Shown here one piece after another: positions 1 to 7,562 of a stretch of 17,621 nt of DNA (its first letter is position 1; each line of letters starts with the position of its first letter). The translations under genes and the position numbers were made by a program. Source of the stretch: Eubacterium sp. (lineage in GTDB: Bacteria > Bacillota_A > Clostridia > Peptostreptococcales > Anaerovoracaceae); NCBI GenBank assembly GCA_017425345.1, contig JAFOML010000010.1, forward strand, positions 1 to 17,621, in the 5' to 3' direction. The notes beneath the pieces were generated by a model. The model had not been told where the DNA came from. It worked only from the letters and a program-made list of their open reading frames with translations, and made no database searches.

Positions 1-1145
1 TGCATCTCGGCGATGTCGTGGATGAGCGCCCGGTCGTCCGGCGCGGTCAGAAGGGATTCCGGCCAGTATCCCTGGTCCAGGACGCCGTTCATGAAGCAGG
101 GTTTTCCATTCAGACAAAGCCTGATCCGCCCCTCTTCATCCTTTGCAAGACTGAGCTCGCGAAGCGCGCTGTACAGACAGACGGAGTCATCCCCTGCCTG
201 CACCCGGATCCCGCAGAGCGCCGGATCTTCCGGCGACCATCGCCTGCAGTCCGGGACGGGGATCGTCAGCTTCAACCGTCCTTCCCCTCTCTTGTTCCAT
301 TCCGGGATCCTGCCGTCTGCCTCCGAGACCGGATCACCTTCACAAAACCAACCGGCATCACAGGCCGTCTCCGCGCTGCTGCGCGGCGCGAACACCTCCG
401 CCGTCACAGAGGCCTCGTCCCCTGCTGTTCCGCCGTCCACCAGCACCGCGAGCTCGAACGCATCTTCCTTCGGCGTGATCTTCACCTCGCGGATATACCG
501 CTTCGGGACCCGTTCCAGCCAGACGGTCTGCCAGATCCCGCTCTGCGCCGTATAAAACATGCCGCCCCGCGCGATCTTCTGCTTGCCCCGCGTCAGATAA
601 GAAGTCTCTGAGACGTCCCGTACACAGAGTGTCAGCTCGTTTTCGCCCGGGCGCAGCACATCGGTCACCTCGGCCGAAAAAGGCAGATAGCCGCCGCTGT
701 GACGACCGGCCTTCTTTCCGTTCACGTAGACGATACACTGCTGATCGACAGCGCCGAAGTGCAGAAGCCATCTTCCCTCTTCCGGGTCACAGACCGTGAT
801 CGTTCTCCGGTACCACAGATACTCCTTCGGAGTAAGCTGCCGCTCGACGCCGGACAGCGGTGCCTCCGGCGAAAACGGAACCAGGATCCTGCCGTCCCAC
901 TGTTCAGGCCTCAGGTCCTCCTGCGTGATCGCATACTCCCACCAACCGTTGAGATTATTCCAGCTTCCGGCCGGCTCCTGCCGCACCATCTGCGGGCGCG
1001 GATACTCCGTAAGCGGCTGATAGGCTGCGTCTGCCGCGGCCGCTCCACGAACGGCGTTTCCCCACCTCGTCGTCATGGTGACGCCGGTCCGGATCCTTCC
1101 GGCTTTCCGAGGAAGCGCGGTCTTGACTCGTTTAAACTGCATCAT
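1..1145 (-). CDS. Glycoside hydrolase family 2 protein (beta-galactosidase/beta-glucuronidase type), N-terminal part, cut by the window edge
   Basis: The minus strand is open from an ATG at 1145 to base 1, about 381 codons, with no stop, so the 3' part of the gene lies outside the window. The translation shows GH2 N-terminal hallmarks: EYPRPQMVRQ near residues 47-56, W-N-N-L-N-G-W-W about residues 62-69, the jelly-roll sugar-binding stretch (LWYRRTITV), and GIWQTVWLE about residues 203-211, followed by the immunoglobulin-like domain. The catalytic barrel with the acid/base glutamate is not in view, so substrate and activity cannot be assigned. The ATG lies one base after the phosphatase stop (TGA-G-ATG) and has GGAGA upstream, which implies translational coupling. 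A second in-frame ATG at 1076 begins MTTRWG, close to where many relatives start, and is an alternative start. It is the last visible gene of the cysK operon. No signal peptide is seen, so the enzyme is probably cytoplasmic. Confidence 0.88.
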   Translation of the reverse strand, partial: MMQFKRVKTALPRKAGRIRTGVTMTTRWGNAVRGAAAADAAYQPLTEYPRPQMVRQEPAGSWNNLNGWWEYAITQEDLRPEQWDGRILVPFSPEAPLSGVERQLTPKEYLWYRRTITVCDPEEGRWLLHFGAVDQQCIVYVNGKKAGRHSGGYLPFSAEVTDVLRPGENELTLCVRDVSETSYLTRGKQKIARGGMFYTAQSGIWQTVWLERVPKRYIREVKITPKEDAFELAVLVDGGTAGDEASVTAEVFAPRSSAETACDAGWFCEGDPVSEADGRIPEWNKRGEGRLKLTIPVPDCRRWSPEDPALCGIRVQAGDDSVCLYSALRELSLAKDEEGRIRLCLNGKPCFMNGVLDQGYWPESLLTAPDDRALIHDIAEM

Positions 1146-1146
1146 C

Positions 1147-1629
1147 TCAGTTCTCTCCGATTTCGCTTTCTAACAGCACCTTCATCAGGCCTTTGCAGCC
1201 TTCCTGCAGGTCTCGCCACGTGGCATTGAAATCACCGGTATACCAGGGATCGGCCACACTGCCCTTTCTCCCCGCGTATTCCAGCATCAGGTGCATCTTC
1301 CCCTCCGGATCTCCGCCGCAGATCTGCTTCATCCGGCGAAGGTTCGAATCGTCCATGCCGATCAGCAGGTCATACTCGTCATAATCGCTCTCTGTCATCT
1401 TCCGCGCGCGCTTATCACCCGGGTCGAGCCCGTGTTCCAGAAGCTTGGCCCTCGCCGGCGGATAGACCGGATTGCCGACGCCTCTCCAGATCTCTTCCGA
1501 ACTTACCGCCGCGGATTCGATCCGAAGCCGGTCTACGATCCCTGCTTTCTCTGCCATATCCTTCAGTATGAATTCTGCCATGGGCGAACGGCAAATGTTG
1601 CCATGGCAGATGAACAAAATCTTCAACAT
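1147..1629 (-). CDS. Low-molecular-weight protein-tyrosine phosphatase
   Basis: This 160-residue protein has the usual size for the low-molecular-weight PTP family, which hydrolyses phosphotyrosine in the cytoplasm. The P-loop C-x5-R-S is seen as CHGNICRS, with nucleophile C8 and R14 at the very N-terminus. The general-acid loop is seen as DPWY, with D127 in the expected place; many relatives have DPYY. The sequence is complete. It starts 22 bases after the cysK stop, with GGAAGG upstream of the ATG, so it is probably co-transcribed with cysK. The GH2 gene follows one base after its stop. In other bacteria such phosphatases act on tyrosine kinases of capsule synthesis or on stress and arginine phosphorylation. 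No such partner is visible here, so its target is unknown. Arsenate reductases of the same fold are less likely because the pattern of extra cysteines is not evident. Confidence 0.9.
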   Translation of the reverse strand: MLKILFICHGNICRSPMAEFILKDMAEKAGIVDRLRIESAAVSSEEIWRGVGNPVYPPARAKLLEHGLDPGDKRARKMTESDYDEYDLLIGMDDSNLRRMKQICGGDPEGKMHLMLEYAGRKGSVADPWYTGDFNATWRDLQEGCKGLMKVLLESEIGEN

Positions 1630-1651
1630 CTCTCATATCCTTCCGATTCCG

Positions 1652-2584
1652 TTAGATATCATACAGTTCTGTCGACAGATACCGGTCCCCCGTATCCGGC
1701 AGCAGCACGACGATGGTCTTCCCGCAGGCTTCCGGCCGGCGCGCGACTTTGATCGCAGCGGCCAGCGCTGCCCCGCCAGAGATCCCGACCAGAACGCCCT
1801 CACAGGTACCCATCATGCGGCCTGCCTCGTATGCTTCCTCGGTGGAAATGGTGATGACCTCGTCATAGACGGCGGTGTCCAGGACTTCCGGCACAAAACC
1901 TGCGCCGATCCCCTGCAGCTTATGCTGACCTGCCGCTCCGCCGGACAGTACCGGTGAGTCAGAAGGCTCCATCGCGATGATCTTCACCGACGGATCCTGC
2001 TTTTTCAGATAATGACCCACCCCGGTCAGCGTTCCGCCGGTTCCGACACCTGCCAGGAAGTAGTCGATCTGCCCGTCCGTATCCTCCCAGATCTCCGGAC
2101 CAGTCGTCTCAAAGTGCGCTTTCGGATTGGCCGGATTGACGAACTGTCCGGCGATGATGCTCCCCGGTAAATCCCGGTGCAGTTCTTCTGCCTTTTCGAT
2201 CGCGCCTGCCATACCCTTCGCGCCTGGTGTGAGCACCAGCTCAGCGCCGTAAGCCTTCATCAGCTTCTGACGCTCCACGGACATCGAATCCGGCATGACG
2301 ATGATCGCCCGGTAGCCGCGGACCGCTGAGACAAGCGCAAGACCGATCCCCGTGTTCCCGGATGTCGGCTCGATGATGACAGAATCCGGCGTCAATGTGC
2401 CGTCCTTCTCCGCCTCATCCAGCATGTATTTCGCGACGCGGTCCTTGGCGGAGCCACCTGGGTTAAAGCTCTCCAGCTTCGCGATAATATGGGCGGAAAG
2501 CCCGAGTTTCTTCTCCATATTACACAGCTCCAGCAGCGGAGTCTTTCCGATCAGCTGGTCTGCAGATCTATATACATGTCTCAT
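1652..2584 (-). CDS. cysK: Cysteine synthase A (O-acetylserine sulfhydrylase)
   Basis: This 310-residue, PLP-dependent fold-type II enzyme makes cysteine from O-acetylserine and sulfide in the cytoplasm. The PLP lysine is K47 in NPGGSAKDR. The substrate loop TSGNTG is at 74-79 and the phosphate-binding GTGGT at 181-185. HKLQGIGAGFVPEVLD near 221-236 is the typical CysK stretch. The C-terminus LLPDTGDRYLSTELY is also typical of the family, and length and motifs are complete. The start is fixed by AAAGGAGG upstream of the ATG. A promoter with a 17-bp spacer lies just upstream and faces away from the rnz promoter. The gene leads an apparent operon with the phosphatase and the GH2 gene. No T-box or SAM-type leader fits in the short upstream region. 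Cystathionine beta-synthase is excluded by the short length and lack of CBS domains. Confidence 0.95.
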   Translation of the reverse strand: MRHVYRSADQLIGKTPLLELCNMEKKLGLSAHIIAKLESFNPGGSAKDRVAKYMLDEAEKDGTLTPDSVIIEPTSGNTGIGLALVSAVRGYRAIIVMPDSMSVERQKLMKAYGAELVLTPGAKGMAGAIEKAEELHRDLPGSIIAGQFVNPANPKAHFETTGPEIWEDTDGQIDYFLAGVGTGGTLTGVGHYLKKQDPSVKIIAMEPSDSPVLSGGAAGQHKLQGIGAGFVPEVLDTAVYDEVITISTEEAYEAGRMMGTCEGVLVGISGGAALAAAIKVARRPEACGKTIVVLLPDTGDRYLSTELYDI

Positions 2585-2604
2585 AGCAGAACCTCCTTTC
2601 CCCT

Positions 2605-2633
2605 ATTTTACTCCAGCCGTTCATTTTCTTCAA
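2605..2633 (-). promoter_or_regulatory. Promoter of the cysK operon
   Basis: On the minus strand, TTGAAG (2633-2628) and TAAAAT (2610-2605) are separated by 17 bp, a good sigma-A promoter. The predicted transcript starts near 2598 and gives a leader of only about 15 bases before the cysK ATG, too short for a riboswitch. Confidence 0.7.
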
Positions 2634-2642
2634 TGTTTACCC

Positions 2643-2670
2643 TTGCAAAACTCCCCCCGTATGATATAAT
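2643..2670 (+). promoter_or_regulatory. Promoter of rnz
   Basis: TTGCAA (2643-2648) and TATAAT (2665-2670) are 16 bp apart, and TGA at 2662-2664 makes an extended -10. The leader to the rnz ATG is about 35 bases. The -35 box lies 9 bp from the cysK -35 box, so the two promoters diverge back to back. Confidence 0.75.
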
Positions 2671-2711
2671 CCAACCAACTCATATGTCCCACCCAGAAGG
2701 GAGGTGTCAAT

Positions 2712-3626
2712 ATGCTGGAACTTTGTTTACCGGGCACCGGCGGCATGATGCCGCTGAAAGACCGCTGGCTCACCTGCCTGTATGCCAGGTGCGGCAGTCA
2801 TGCGTGCCTGATCGACTGCGGAGAAGGCACCCAGATCGCGCTCAGCGAAGCAGGCTGCCATATCAAACCGATCGACCTTATCTGCATCACGCATTTTCAC
2901 GCAGATCACATTGCGGGACTTGCGGGACTTTTGCTGTCCATGGGCAATGCCGGGCGAACAGAAGCCGTTACCATCTGCGGTCCGACTCATCTGCTGAGCA
3001 TCCTGGAGGGCCTTCTGGTCATCGCGCCAAGCCTCCCCTTCGACCTTCTGGTCAGCGAGATCAGCGGTGAGACCGACCAGTACATGAACGCAGGCGACAT
3101 GAACCTGCACCCGTTCCCGGTCAAGCACGTGATCCCCTGCCTGGGGTATACGATCACGGTTCCGAGAGCCGGAAGATTTGATCCGGAACGCGCCCGGGAG
3201 CTTCACATTCCACAGAAAGGATGGAAGAATCTCCAACGCGGAGAATCGATCCAGGTGGGAGGCCGCCTGATCAATCCGGAGGAGGTGCTCGGACCGCCAA
3301 GGCGCGGAATCAAGGTCGTCTATTCGACGGATACCAGGCCGGTTCCCGAGATCTCACGTGAGGGACGGGATAGTGACCTGATGGTCCTGGAAGGTCTCTA
3401 TGGAGATAACAAGAAGATCGAGAAAGCCCGCGAATGGGGCCACATGACCTATCCGGAAGCGGCCAGACTCGCTTTTGCCGCCCAGACCAAAGAACTGTGG
3501 CTGACGCATTTCAGCCCCTCTCTTGCACACCCGGAGGATCCGATTTCGGACATCGTACCAATCTTTGCGAATGTGCGGGCCGGCTATGACGGGATGAAAA
3601 AAACGATTTCATTTCAGGAAAATTAA
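2712..3626 (+). CDS. rnz: Ribonuclease Z (tRNA 3' endonuclease), short form
   Basis: This 304-residue metallo-beta-lactamase-fold protein has the length of short-form RNase Z, which cuts tRNA precursors after the discriminator base when CCA is not encoded. The metal site is H61-x-H63-x-D65-H66 in THFHADH. It is preceded by the family motif DCGEGTQ (35-41) and followed by the GLAGLLL stretch. Later ligands are seen as the His in KHVIP, the Asp in YSTDTRP and the His in LTHFSP. The N-terminal loop reads GTGGMMP where many homologs have GTSxxxP, a mild variation. A strong GGGAGG upstream fixes the ATG at 2712. No terminator follows the stop at 3626, so some transcripts may run on into the permease gene. 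The one full tRNA gene in this window encodes CCA, so it would need RNase Z less than CCA-less tRNAs would. Confidence 0.9.
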   Translation: MLELCLPGTGGMMPLKDRWLTCLYARCGSHACLIDCGEGTQIALSEAGCHIKPIDLICITHFHADHIAGLAGLLLSMGNAGRTEAVTICGPTHLLSILEGLLVIAPSLPFDLLVSEISGETDQYMNAGDMNLHPFPVKHVIPCLGYTITVPRAGRFDPERARELHIPQKGWKNLQRGESIQVGGRLINPEEVLGPPRRGIKVVYSTDTRPVPEISREGRDSDLMVLEGLYGDNKKIEKAREWGHMTYPEAARLAFAAQTKELWLTHFSPSLAHPEDPISDIVPIFANVRAGYDGMKKTISFQEN

Positions 3627-3637
3627 ATACAAACTAA

Positions 3638-3666
3638 TTGAAGAACTCCTCCATTAGGACTATAAT
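3638..3666 (+). promoter_or_regulatory. Promoter of the nucleobase permease gene
   Basis: TTGAAG (3638-3643) and a perfect TATAAT (3661-3666) are separated by exactly 17 bp. Predicted initiation is near 3673, leaving an AT-rich leader of about 40 bases. The spacer contains the left arm of the inverted repeat described in the next entry. Confidence 0.75.
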
Positions 3667-3712
3667 AAATGCAATGTAATGTTTTGTTTTATTTATGTTT
3701 TATGGAGGAGTT
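3644..3712 (+). repeat. 11-bp inverted repeat pairing the promoter spacer with the permease ribosome binding site
   Basis: AACTCCTCCAT at 3644-3654 is the exact reverse complement of ATGGAGGAGTT at 3702-3712, which holds the Shine-Dalgarno sequence and ends directly before the start codon at 3713. The intervening loop is 47 bases. In RNA reading through from rnz the two arms would pair and hide the ribosome binding site. RNA started at the local promoter begins after the left arm and would be free of it. The pairing is visible in the sequence; any regulatory role is inferred. Confidence 0.6.
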
Positions 3713-4993
3713 ATGAGTCAGAAGATCATTCAGGTCGAAGAGCGGGTGCCTCTCGGACGGGGTATCCCCTTAAGCATTCAGCACACGTTCGCGATGTTCA
3801 GCGCGTCCGTATTAGTACCTTACATTCTCGGGATAAGTCCTGCTATTGCCCTTCTCATGAACGGTATCGGCACACTTATCTTTATTTTTGTCACCAAGGG
3901 AAAATCCCCTGCCTACCTAGGTTCGAGTTTCGCATTCATCTCCCCTGCGCTTCTGGTCATCAGCTCGATGGGATATGAATATGCGTTGGGCGGTTTCGTC
4001 TGTACCGGCATCATATTCATGCTCGTTGCGATCATCATCAAGTTCGTGGGGGTCGACTGGATCGACGTCGTGCTTCCGCCGGCTGCCATGGGCCCGGTCG
4101 TCGCATTGATCGGTCTGGAACTCGCCGGAAATGCAGCGCAGAACGGCGGCATCGTTCTGACAGATACCTACACCAAGATCGATCCCAAGTTCGTGGTAGT
4201 CTTCCTGGTCACTCTGATCATGGCGATCTTCGGTCAGGTCCTGTTCCGCGGATTTGCAGCGGCGATCGCGATCCTGATCTCCATCATCGTCGGATACATT
4301 CTGGCTCTGATCCTGGGAATCGTTGACTTCACAACCGTACAGTCCGCTTCCTGGCTGGCTGCCCCGAACTTCTGCTTCCCTAAGTTCAGCCTGCAGGCGA
4401 TCCTGATCATCACACCGGCATCGCTGGTCGTCATCTCCGAACACATCGGCCACCAGGTCGTCACCTCGGAGATCGTCGGACGCGATCTTCTGAAGGATCC
4501 GGGACTGCATCGTTCCCTGTTCTCGGACGGTATTTCCACCACTCTCTCCGGACTGCTCGGATCCGTTCCGACCACCACTTACGGAGAGAACATCGGCGTT
4601 ATGGCTATCACCAAGGTCTACAGCGTTTGGGTCATCGGCGGCGCAGCGATCTTCTCGATCTGCCTGTCCTTCATCGGCAAGGCATCCGGCCTGATCCAGA
4701 CGATCCCGGCTCCGGTCATGGGCGGCGTCAGCTTCCTGCTCTACGGCATGATCGCAGCTTCCGGAATCCGCCTGATGGTCGATTCGAAGGTCGATTACGC
4801 GCGTCCGCGCAACCTGGCCATGACCTCTGTCGTCTTCATCGTCGGACTGTCCGGCGCATTCATCCAGATCGGACAGGTCAAGCTCACCGGTATGTGCCTT
4901 GCGACGATCGTCGGCATCATCATGGGACTGATGTTCTACATCTTCGATAAGCTCCACCTGACCAACGATCAGGAAGCTGCGGAAGAAGAGTAA
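3713..4993 (+). CDS. uraA: Uracil/xanthine permease, NCS2 (UraA) family
   Basis: This 426-residue integral membrane protein matches the length and layout of E. coli UraA, a proton-coupled uracil importer with 14 membrane segments. Counting from the ATG at 3713, the family motif QH is at 23-24. Glutamates E243 (in SEHIGHQ) and E292 (in GENIGV) fall almost exactly where UraA has its uracil-binding Glu241 and Glu290. Hydrophobic segments run through the whole chain, with a short charged C-terminal tail ending EEE. An upstream in-frame ATG at 3695 exists. The start at 3713 is preferred because GGAGGAG lies just before it and the extra six residues would include that site. The gene has its own promoter and a terminator hairpin just after the stop. 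No purine riboswitch core or PyrR-type leader was recognised. Uracil is the likeliest substrate, but xanthine or uric acid transporters share the fold. Confidence 0.9.
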   Translation: MSQKIIQVEERVPLGRGIPLSIQHTFAMFSASVLVPYILGISPAIALLMNGIGTLIFIFVTKGKSPAYLGSSFAFISPALLVISSMGYEYALGGFVCTGIIFMLVAIIIKFVGVDWIDVVLPPAAMGPVVALIGLELAGNAAQNGGIVLTDTYTKIDPKFVVVFLVTLIMAIFGQVLFRGFAAAIAILISIIVGYILALILGIVDFTTVQSASWLAAPNFCFPKFSLQAILIITPASLVVISEHIGHQVVTSEIVGRDLLKDPGLHRSLFSDGISTTLSGLLGSVPTTTYGENIGVMAITKVYSVWVIGGAAIFSICLSFIGKASGLIQTIPAPVMGGVSFLLYGMIAASGIRLMVDSKVDYARPRNLAMTSVVFIVGLSGAFIQIGQVKLTGMCLATIVGIIMGLMFYIFDKLHLTNDQEAAEEE

Positions 4994-5003
4994 AGAGTAA
5001 AAT

Positions 5004-5054
5004 AAGCGGTATCTCAAAAGACGAATGACTTGTCACTAGAGATACCGCTTTTAT
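5004..5054 (+). terminator. Terminator hairpin after the permease gene
   Basis: AAGCGGTATCTC (5004-5015) and GAGATACCGCTT (5039-5050) form a perfect 12-bp stem, 10 bases after the permease stop, followed by TTTTAT. The loop is 23 bases, unusually long, and the T-run is short, so termination may be incomplete. Confidence 0.65.
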
Positions 5055-5078
5055 GTTGCTTGAAATTCAGTGCTATTT

Positions 5079-5194
5079 TGCGTCAAGCCGAGGGCACCGG
5101 AGCGCAAGGTACTGCCATCGGAGGTGGCACCAGTGTCTTGACGCATAGTGCCCCGAACGGGGTGCGACGAGGACTTAGCAGAACCGTGCGCCCG
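5079..5194. other. Cluster of short GC-rich hairpins, unidentified
   Basis: No gene is seen between the two terminators. Here TGCGTCAAG (5079-5087) pairs perfectly with CTTGACGCA (5137-5145), enclosing smaller helices: ACTG/CAGT at 5111-5114/5131-5134 and TGCCA/TGGCA at 5113-5117/5124-5128, which are alternatives. A second hairpin centres on CCCCG-AA-CGGGG (5151-5162). The remaining bases to 5194 are GC-rich with weaker pairing. The composition differs from the AT-rich flanks. It could be a repetitive extragenic palindrome or a small structured RNA. I found no match to a riboswitch consensus that I know, and no promoter clearly serves it. Confidence 0.4.
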
Positions 5195-5198
5195 ACAT

Positions 5199-5229
5199 AA
5201 AAAAGAGCTGTCTCTTTATTGAGACAGCC
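5199..5229 (-). terminator. Intrinsic terminator of the antiporter gene
   Basis: On the minus strand, GGCTGTCTC and GAGACAGCT form an eight- to nine-pair stem with a six-base loop (AATAAA), followed by C and six T (5204-5199). The hairpin begins 9 bases after the antiporter stop codon. Confidence 0.85.
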
Positions 5230-5237
5230 ATACTTAT

Positions 5238-7502
5238 TTACGATGAATAGCCCGCCAGGCGGCCTACATTGTTGTTGGAACCCATGACCCAGAGGATATC
5301 TCCCTTGCTGATCAGGAGATGCGGATCCGGCATGGTGATCGTAAGGCCGTTCTTCTGGATGCCGAGAATCATGCAGTGCGCTCTTGCCAGGATTTTGGAA
5401 TTCATGATCGCCTGGCCGATATACGGTTCGTTTCCGGTCGTCTGGATAGCGAGGCATGCCAGCGCGTGCTCGGTATCCGCGTAGTCGCTCTCCATGAACT
5501 GGCGCAGCGTCCGGTCTTTCGTCTCAGGCGGGATGTGCAGTACTTTCCGGAAGTTTGCCAGGGCGTGGGGGTCGCCGACGACAAAGACTTTGTCCCCGCG
5601 GTGCACTCTCACAGTCCCCGACGGCAGCAGGATATGCCGCTCTCCCCGGCGGATCTTCACCGCCAGCACGTTATACATCTGGCCCCAGCGCAGCTTGGTA
5701 AGCGTCTGCCCTTCCACACCGGAATCCTCCCTGATGTAGAAGGAGATGATGTGCAGGTCCTCGTTCAGCCACTCCACCTTTCCTTCCTTCTGCTGGACGG
5801 CATCGATGGTCTTCTCGTTCAGATTGCGCAAGAAGCGGGTCTCCACCTGCAGGTACATCGTTGAGACCAGGTCTGTGCGGGACAGGATAAAGATGCCGAG
5901 CAGAATGACCCCGAAGAGAAGCAGGCTGTGCACGTGGAACAACGAATTCAGGGGCAGGAACGCCAGGAATGCCACGACTGCGAGCTTAAAGATCGTCATA
6001 ACGACGAGCGGCGGCCGGTTGAAGCGGCGCGCGATCCAGAGATGCGTAAAGGCGGTATTGTGCAGCTGCAGCATCGGCAGCAGAAAGAGCGCAATGACAA
6101 GGTAAATGAAAACGAGCGTCAAGATCCGCGCGTACAGATCCGGCATCATGGCAGCCAGCGCTGGATGGAGGAACTGGAGCGCCGCGATAGACGCAACGAT
6201 CATGATGACGCCGTAGATCAGGAAGCTGCGAAAGTACTGGGCGATGTAGGTGCCCCAGTTCTCGTCCCTGGCGCCGCTGTCCGGATCATCGGAGGTGTAC
6301 TGCTCCAGCTTCTGTACCAGGCGGTCCGGGAGAATGCGCTTCAGAAGGCTTACGGCTTTGTCTGAGGAGCGGATCAGAGTCGGCGCGAGCAAAGTCGTCA
6401 GGATCGACGCCGCCACGATCGCAGGATACAGGTAGCCGTCCATGACGCCGAGCGAGATGCCCAGAGACGCGATGATGAAGGAAAATTCTCCGATCGGCGC
6501 AAGGCTGAACCCGCTCTTGACCGCCGTACTGAGGCTCTGTCCGGAAAGCAGCATGCCGATCGTCGCGAACACGAGCTTTGCCAGCACGGCAATGATCGCA
6601 ATCGGAACGATGGAGGTCCAGCGGTCCAGGATGACCTGCGGATCGACCATCATGCCGACCGACATGAAAAAGATGACGCTGAACATGTCTTTGACGCCTG
6701 CGGTGGATTCTTCGATCTTTTCCGCGTGCACGGTCCCGCCGAAGAACATGCCGGTCAGGAATGCCCCAAGCTCCGTGGAGAAGCCCAGACGGTCCGCGAG
6801 GAGGGCCATAACGAAGCAGAGGCCGAGCGAAAACGCCACGGTCATCTCCCGGTTCATCAGCGGCATAATTCGGTTCAGAATCGTTGGCAGAAGGAAAATA
6901 CCCGCGAGCAGCCAGGCCACCAGATAGACGCCCATCATGCCGAAATTCAGGGCAAGCTCGCTGCCGTTGATGTTCTGGCTGACAGCGATCGTCGGCAGAA
7001 TGACCATGATAAAGACGCTCAGCACGTCCTCCATGACGAGGGTTCCCATGACGAGCGAGGTATACTTCTCCCCCATCACACCGAGCTCTTCAAAGCATTT
7101 CTGGATCACTACAGTAGAACTGATGGAGAGCATCGCGCCAAGGAAGACGCAGTTGATATCCGATAGGCCGATCAGGCTGCCGAACAGGTAGCCCACAGCC
7201 ATGACACCGCCCATCTTAACAACGGCAGTGACGATCGCCGTACTGCCGAGATTCATCAGCTTATGAAAATCGAATTCGAGACCGATATGAAACAGCATGA
7301 CGATCACGCCGAGTTCGGACAGCGTCTCGATCGCCTCCTGGTCCTGCACGTTCATGAACAGCGGAAAATACGGGCTCATCAGGAAGCCCGCCAGAATATA
7401 GCCGAGGATAGCAGGCAGTTTGATCTTTTTAAACAGGATGCTGACGATGCCTGCGGTGATCAGCATGATCGCCAAGTCCTTGATCAGAGATGGGATATCC
7501 AT
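5238..7502 (-). CDS. KefB/CPA2-type cation:proton antiporter with two C-terminal RCK_C (TrkA-C) domains
   Basis: This 754-residue membrane protein carries an N-terminal Na+/H+ exchanger domain of about 12 helices (residues 5-380), with ISSTVVIQKCFEE at 127-139 and the ion-site region MEDV at 157-160. A second hydrophobic block follows at about 425-545. The soluble C-terminus has two RCK_C-like regulatory domains, about 580-650 and 680-750, each ending in the typical KGDILWVMG or RGDKVFVVG strand. No RCK_N Rossmann domain (GxGxxG) lies between membrane part and RCK_C domains, unlike KefB/KefC. It probably exchanges K+ or Na+ for H+ across the cell membrane. In Firmicutes RCK_C domains of such transporters can bind cyclic di-AMP, so ligand gating is likely but inferred. 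GGAAAGG precedes the ATG. A promoter lies just upstream and a strong terminator just downstream, so it can be expressed alone. Confidence 0.88.
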   Translation of the reverse strand: MDIPSLIKDLAIMLITAGIVSILFKKIKLPAILGYILAGFLMSPYFPLFMNVQDQEAIETLSELGVIVMLFHIGLEFDFHKLMNLGSTAIVTAVVKMGGVMAVGYLFGSLIGLSDINCVFLGAMLSISSTVVIQKCFEELGVMGEKYTSLVMGTLVMEDVLSVFIMVILPTIAVSQNINGSELALNFGMMGVYLVAWLLAGIFLLPTILNRIMPLMNREMTVAFSLGLCFVMALLADRLGFSTELGAFLTGMFFGGTVHAEKIEESTAGVKDMFSVIFFMSVGMMVDPQVILDRWTSIVPIAIIAVLAKLVFATIGMLLSGQSLSTAVKSGFSLAPIGEFSFIIASLGISLGVMDGYLYPAIVAASILTTLLAPTLIRSSDKAVSLLKRILPDRLVQKLEQYTSDDPDSGARDENWGTYIAQYFRSFLIYGVIMIVASIAALQFLHPALAAMMPDLYARILTLVFIYLVIALFLLPMLQLHNTAFTHLWIARRFNRPPLVVMTIFKLAVVAFLAFLPLNSLFHVHSLLLFGVILLGIFILSRTDLVSTMYLQVETRFLRNLNEKTIDAVQQKEGKVEWLNEDLHIISFYIREDSGVEGQTLTKLRWGQMYNVLAVKIRRGERHILLPSGTVRVHRGDKVFVVGDPHALANFRKVLHIPPETKDRTLRQFMESDYADTEHALACLAIQTTGNEPYIGQAIMNSKILARAHCMILGIQKNGLTITMPDPHLLISKGDILWVMGSNNNVGRLAGYSS

Positions 7503-7533
7503 AAGATGCCTTTCCGTCTGAAAAGATGTACCT

Positions 7534-7562
7534 ATTATACACTATTCCACGGCTGCATTCAA
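7534..7562 (-). promoter_or_regulatory. Promoter of the antiporter gene
   Basis: On the minus strand, TTGAAT (7562-7557) and a perfect TATAAT (7539-7534) have a 17-bp spacer. The -35 box begins immediately after the stop codon of the 43-residue membrane protein. The leader before the antiporter ATG is only about 25 bases. Confidence 0.75.

Noticed and set aside
3667..3712. Purine riboswitch or PyrR leader upstream of the permease
   Set aside because: The leader is only about 40 bases, AT-rich, and lacks any recognisable conserved core or terminator.
3917..5017. Long open frame of 366 codons antisense to the permease gene
   Set aside because: It is highly charged and Asp-rich without domain signs. 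It exists only because the permease gene has biased codons, and its frame mirrors that gene.
5079..5194. Match to c-di-GMP, cobalamin, glmS or other known riboswitches
   Set aside because: Short fragments such as GACGAGG look familiar, but the full conserved cores and their order are absent, and no gene lies downstream on the plus strand.
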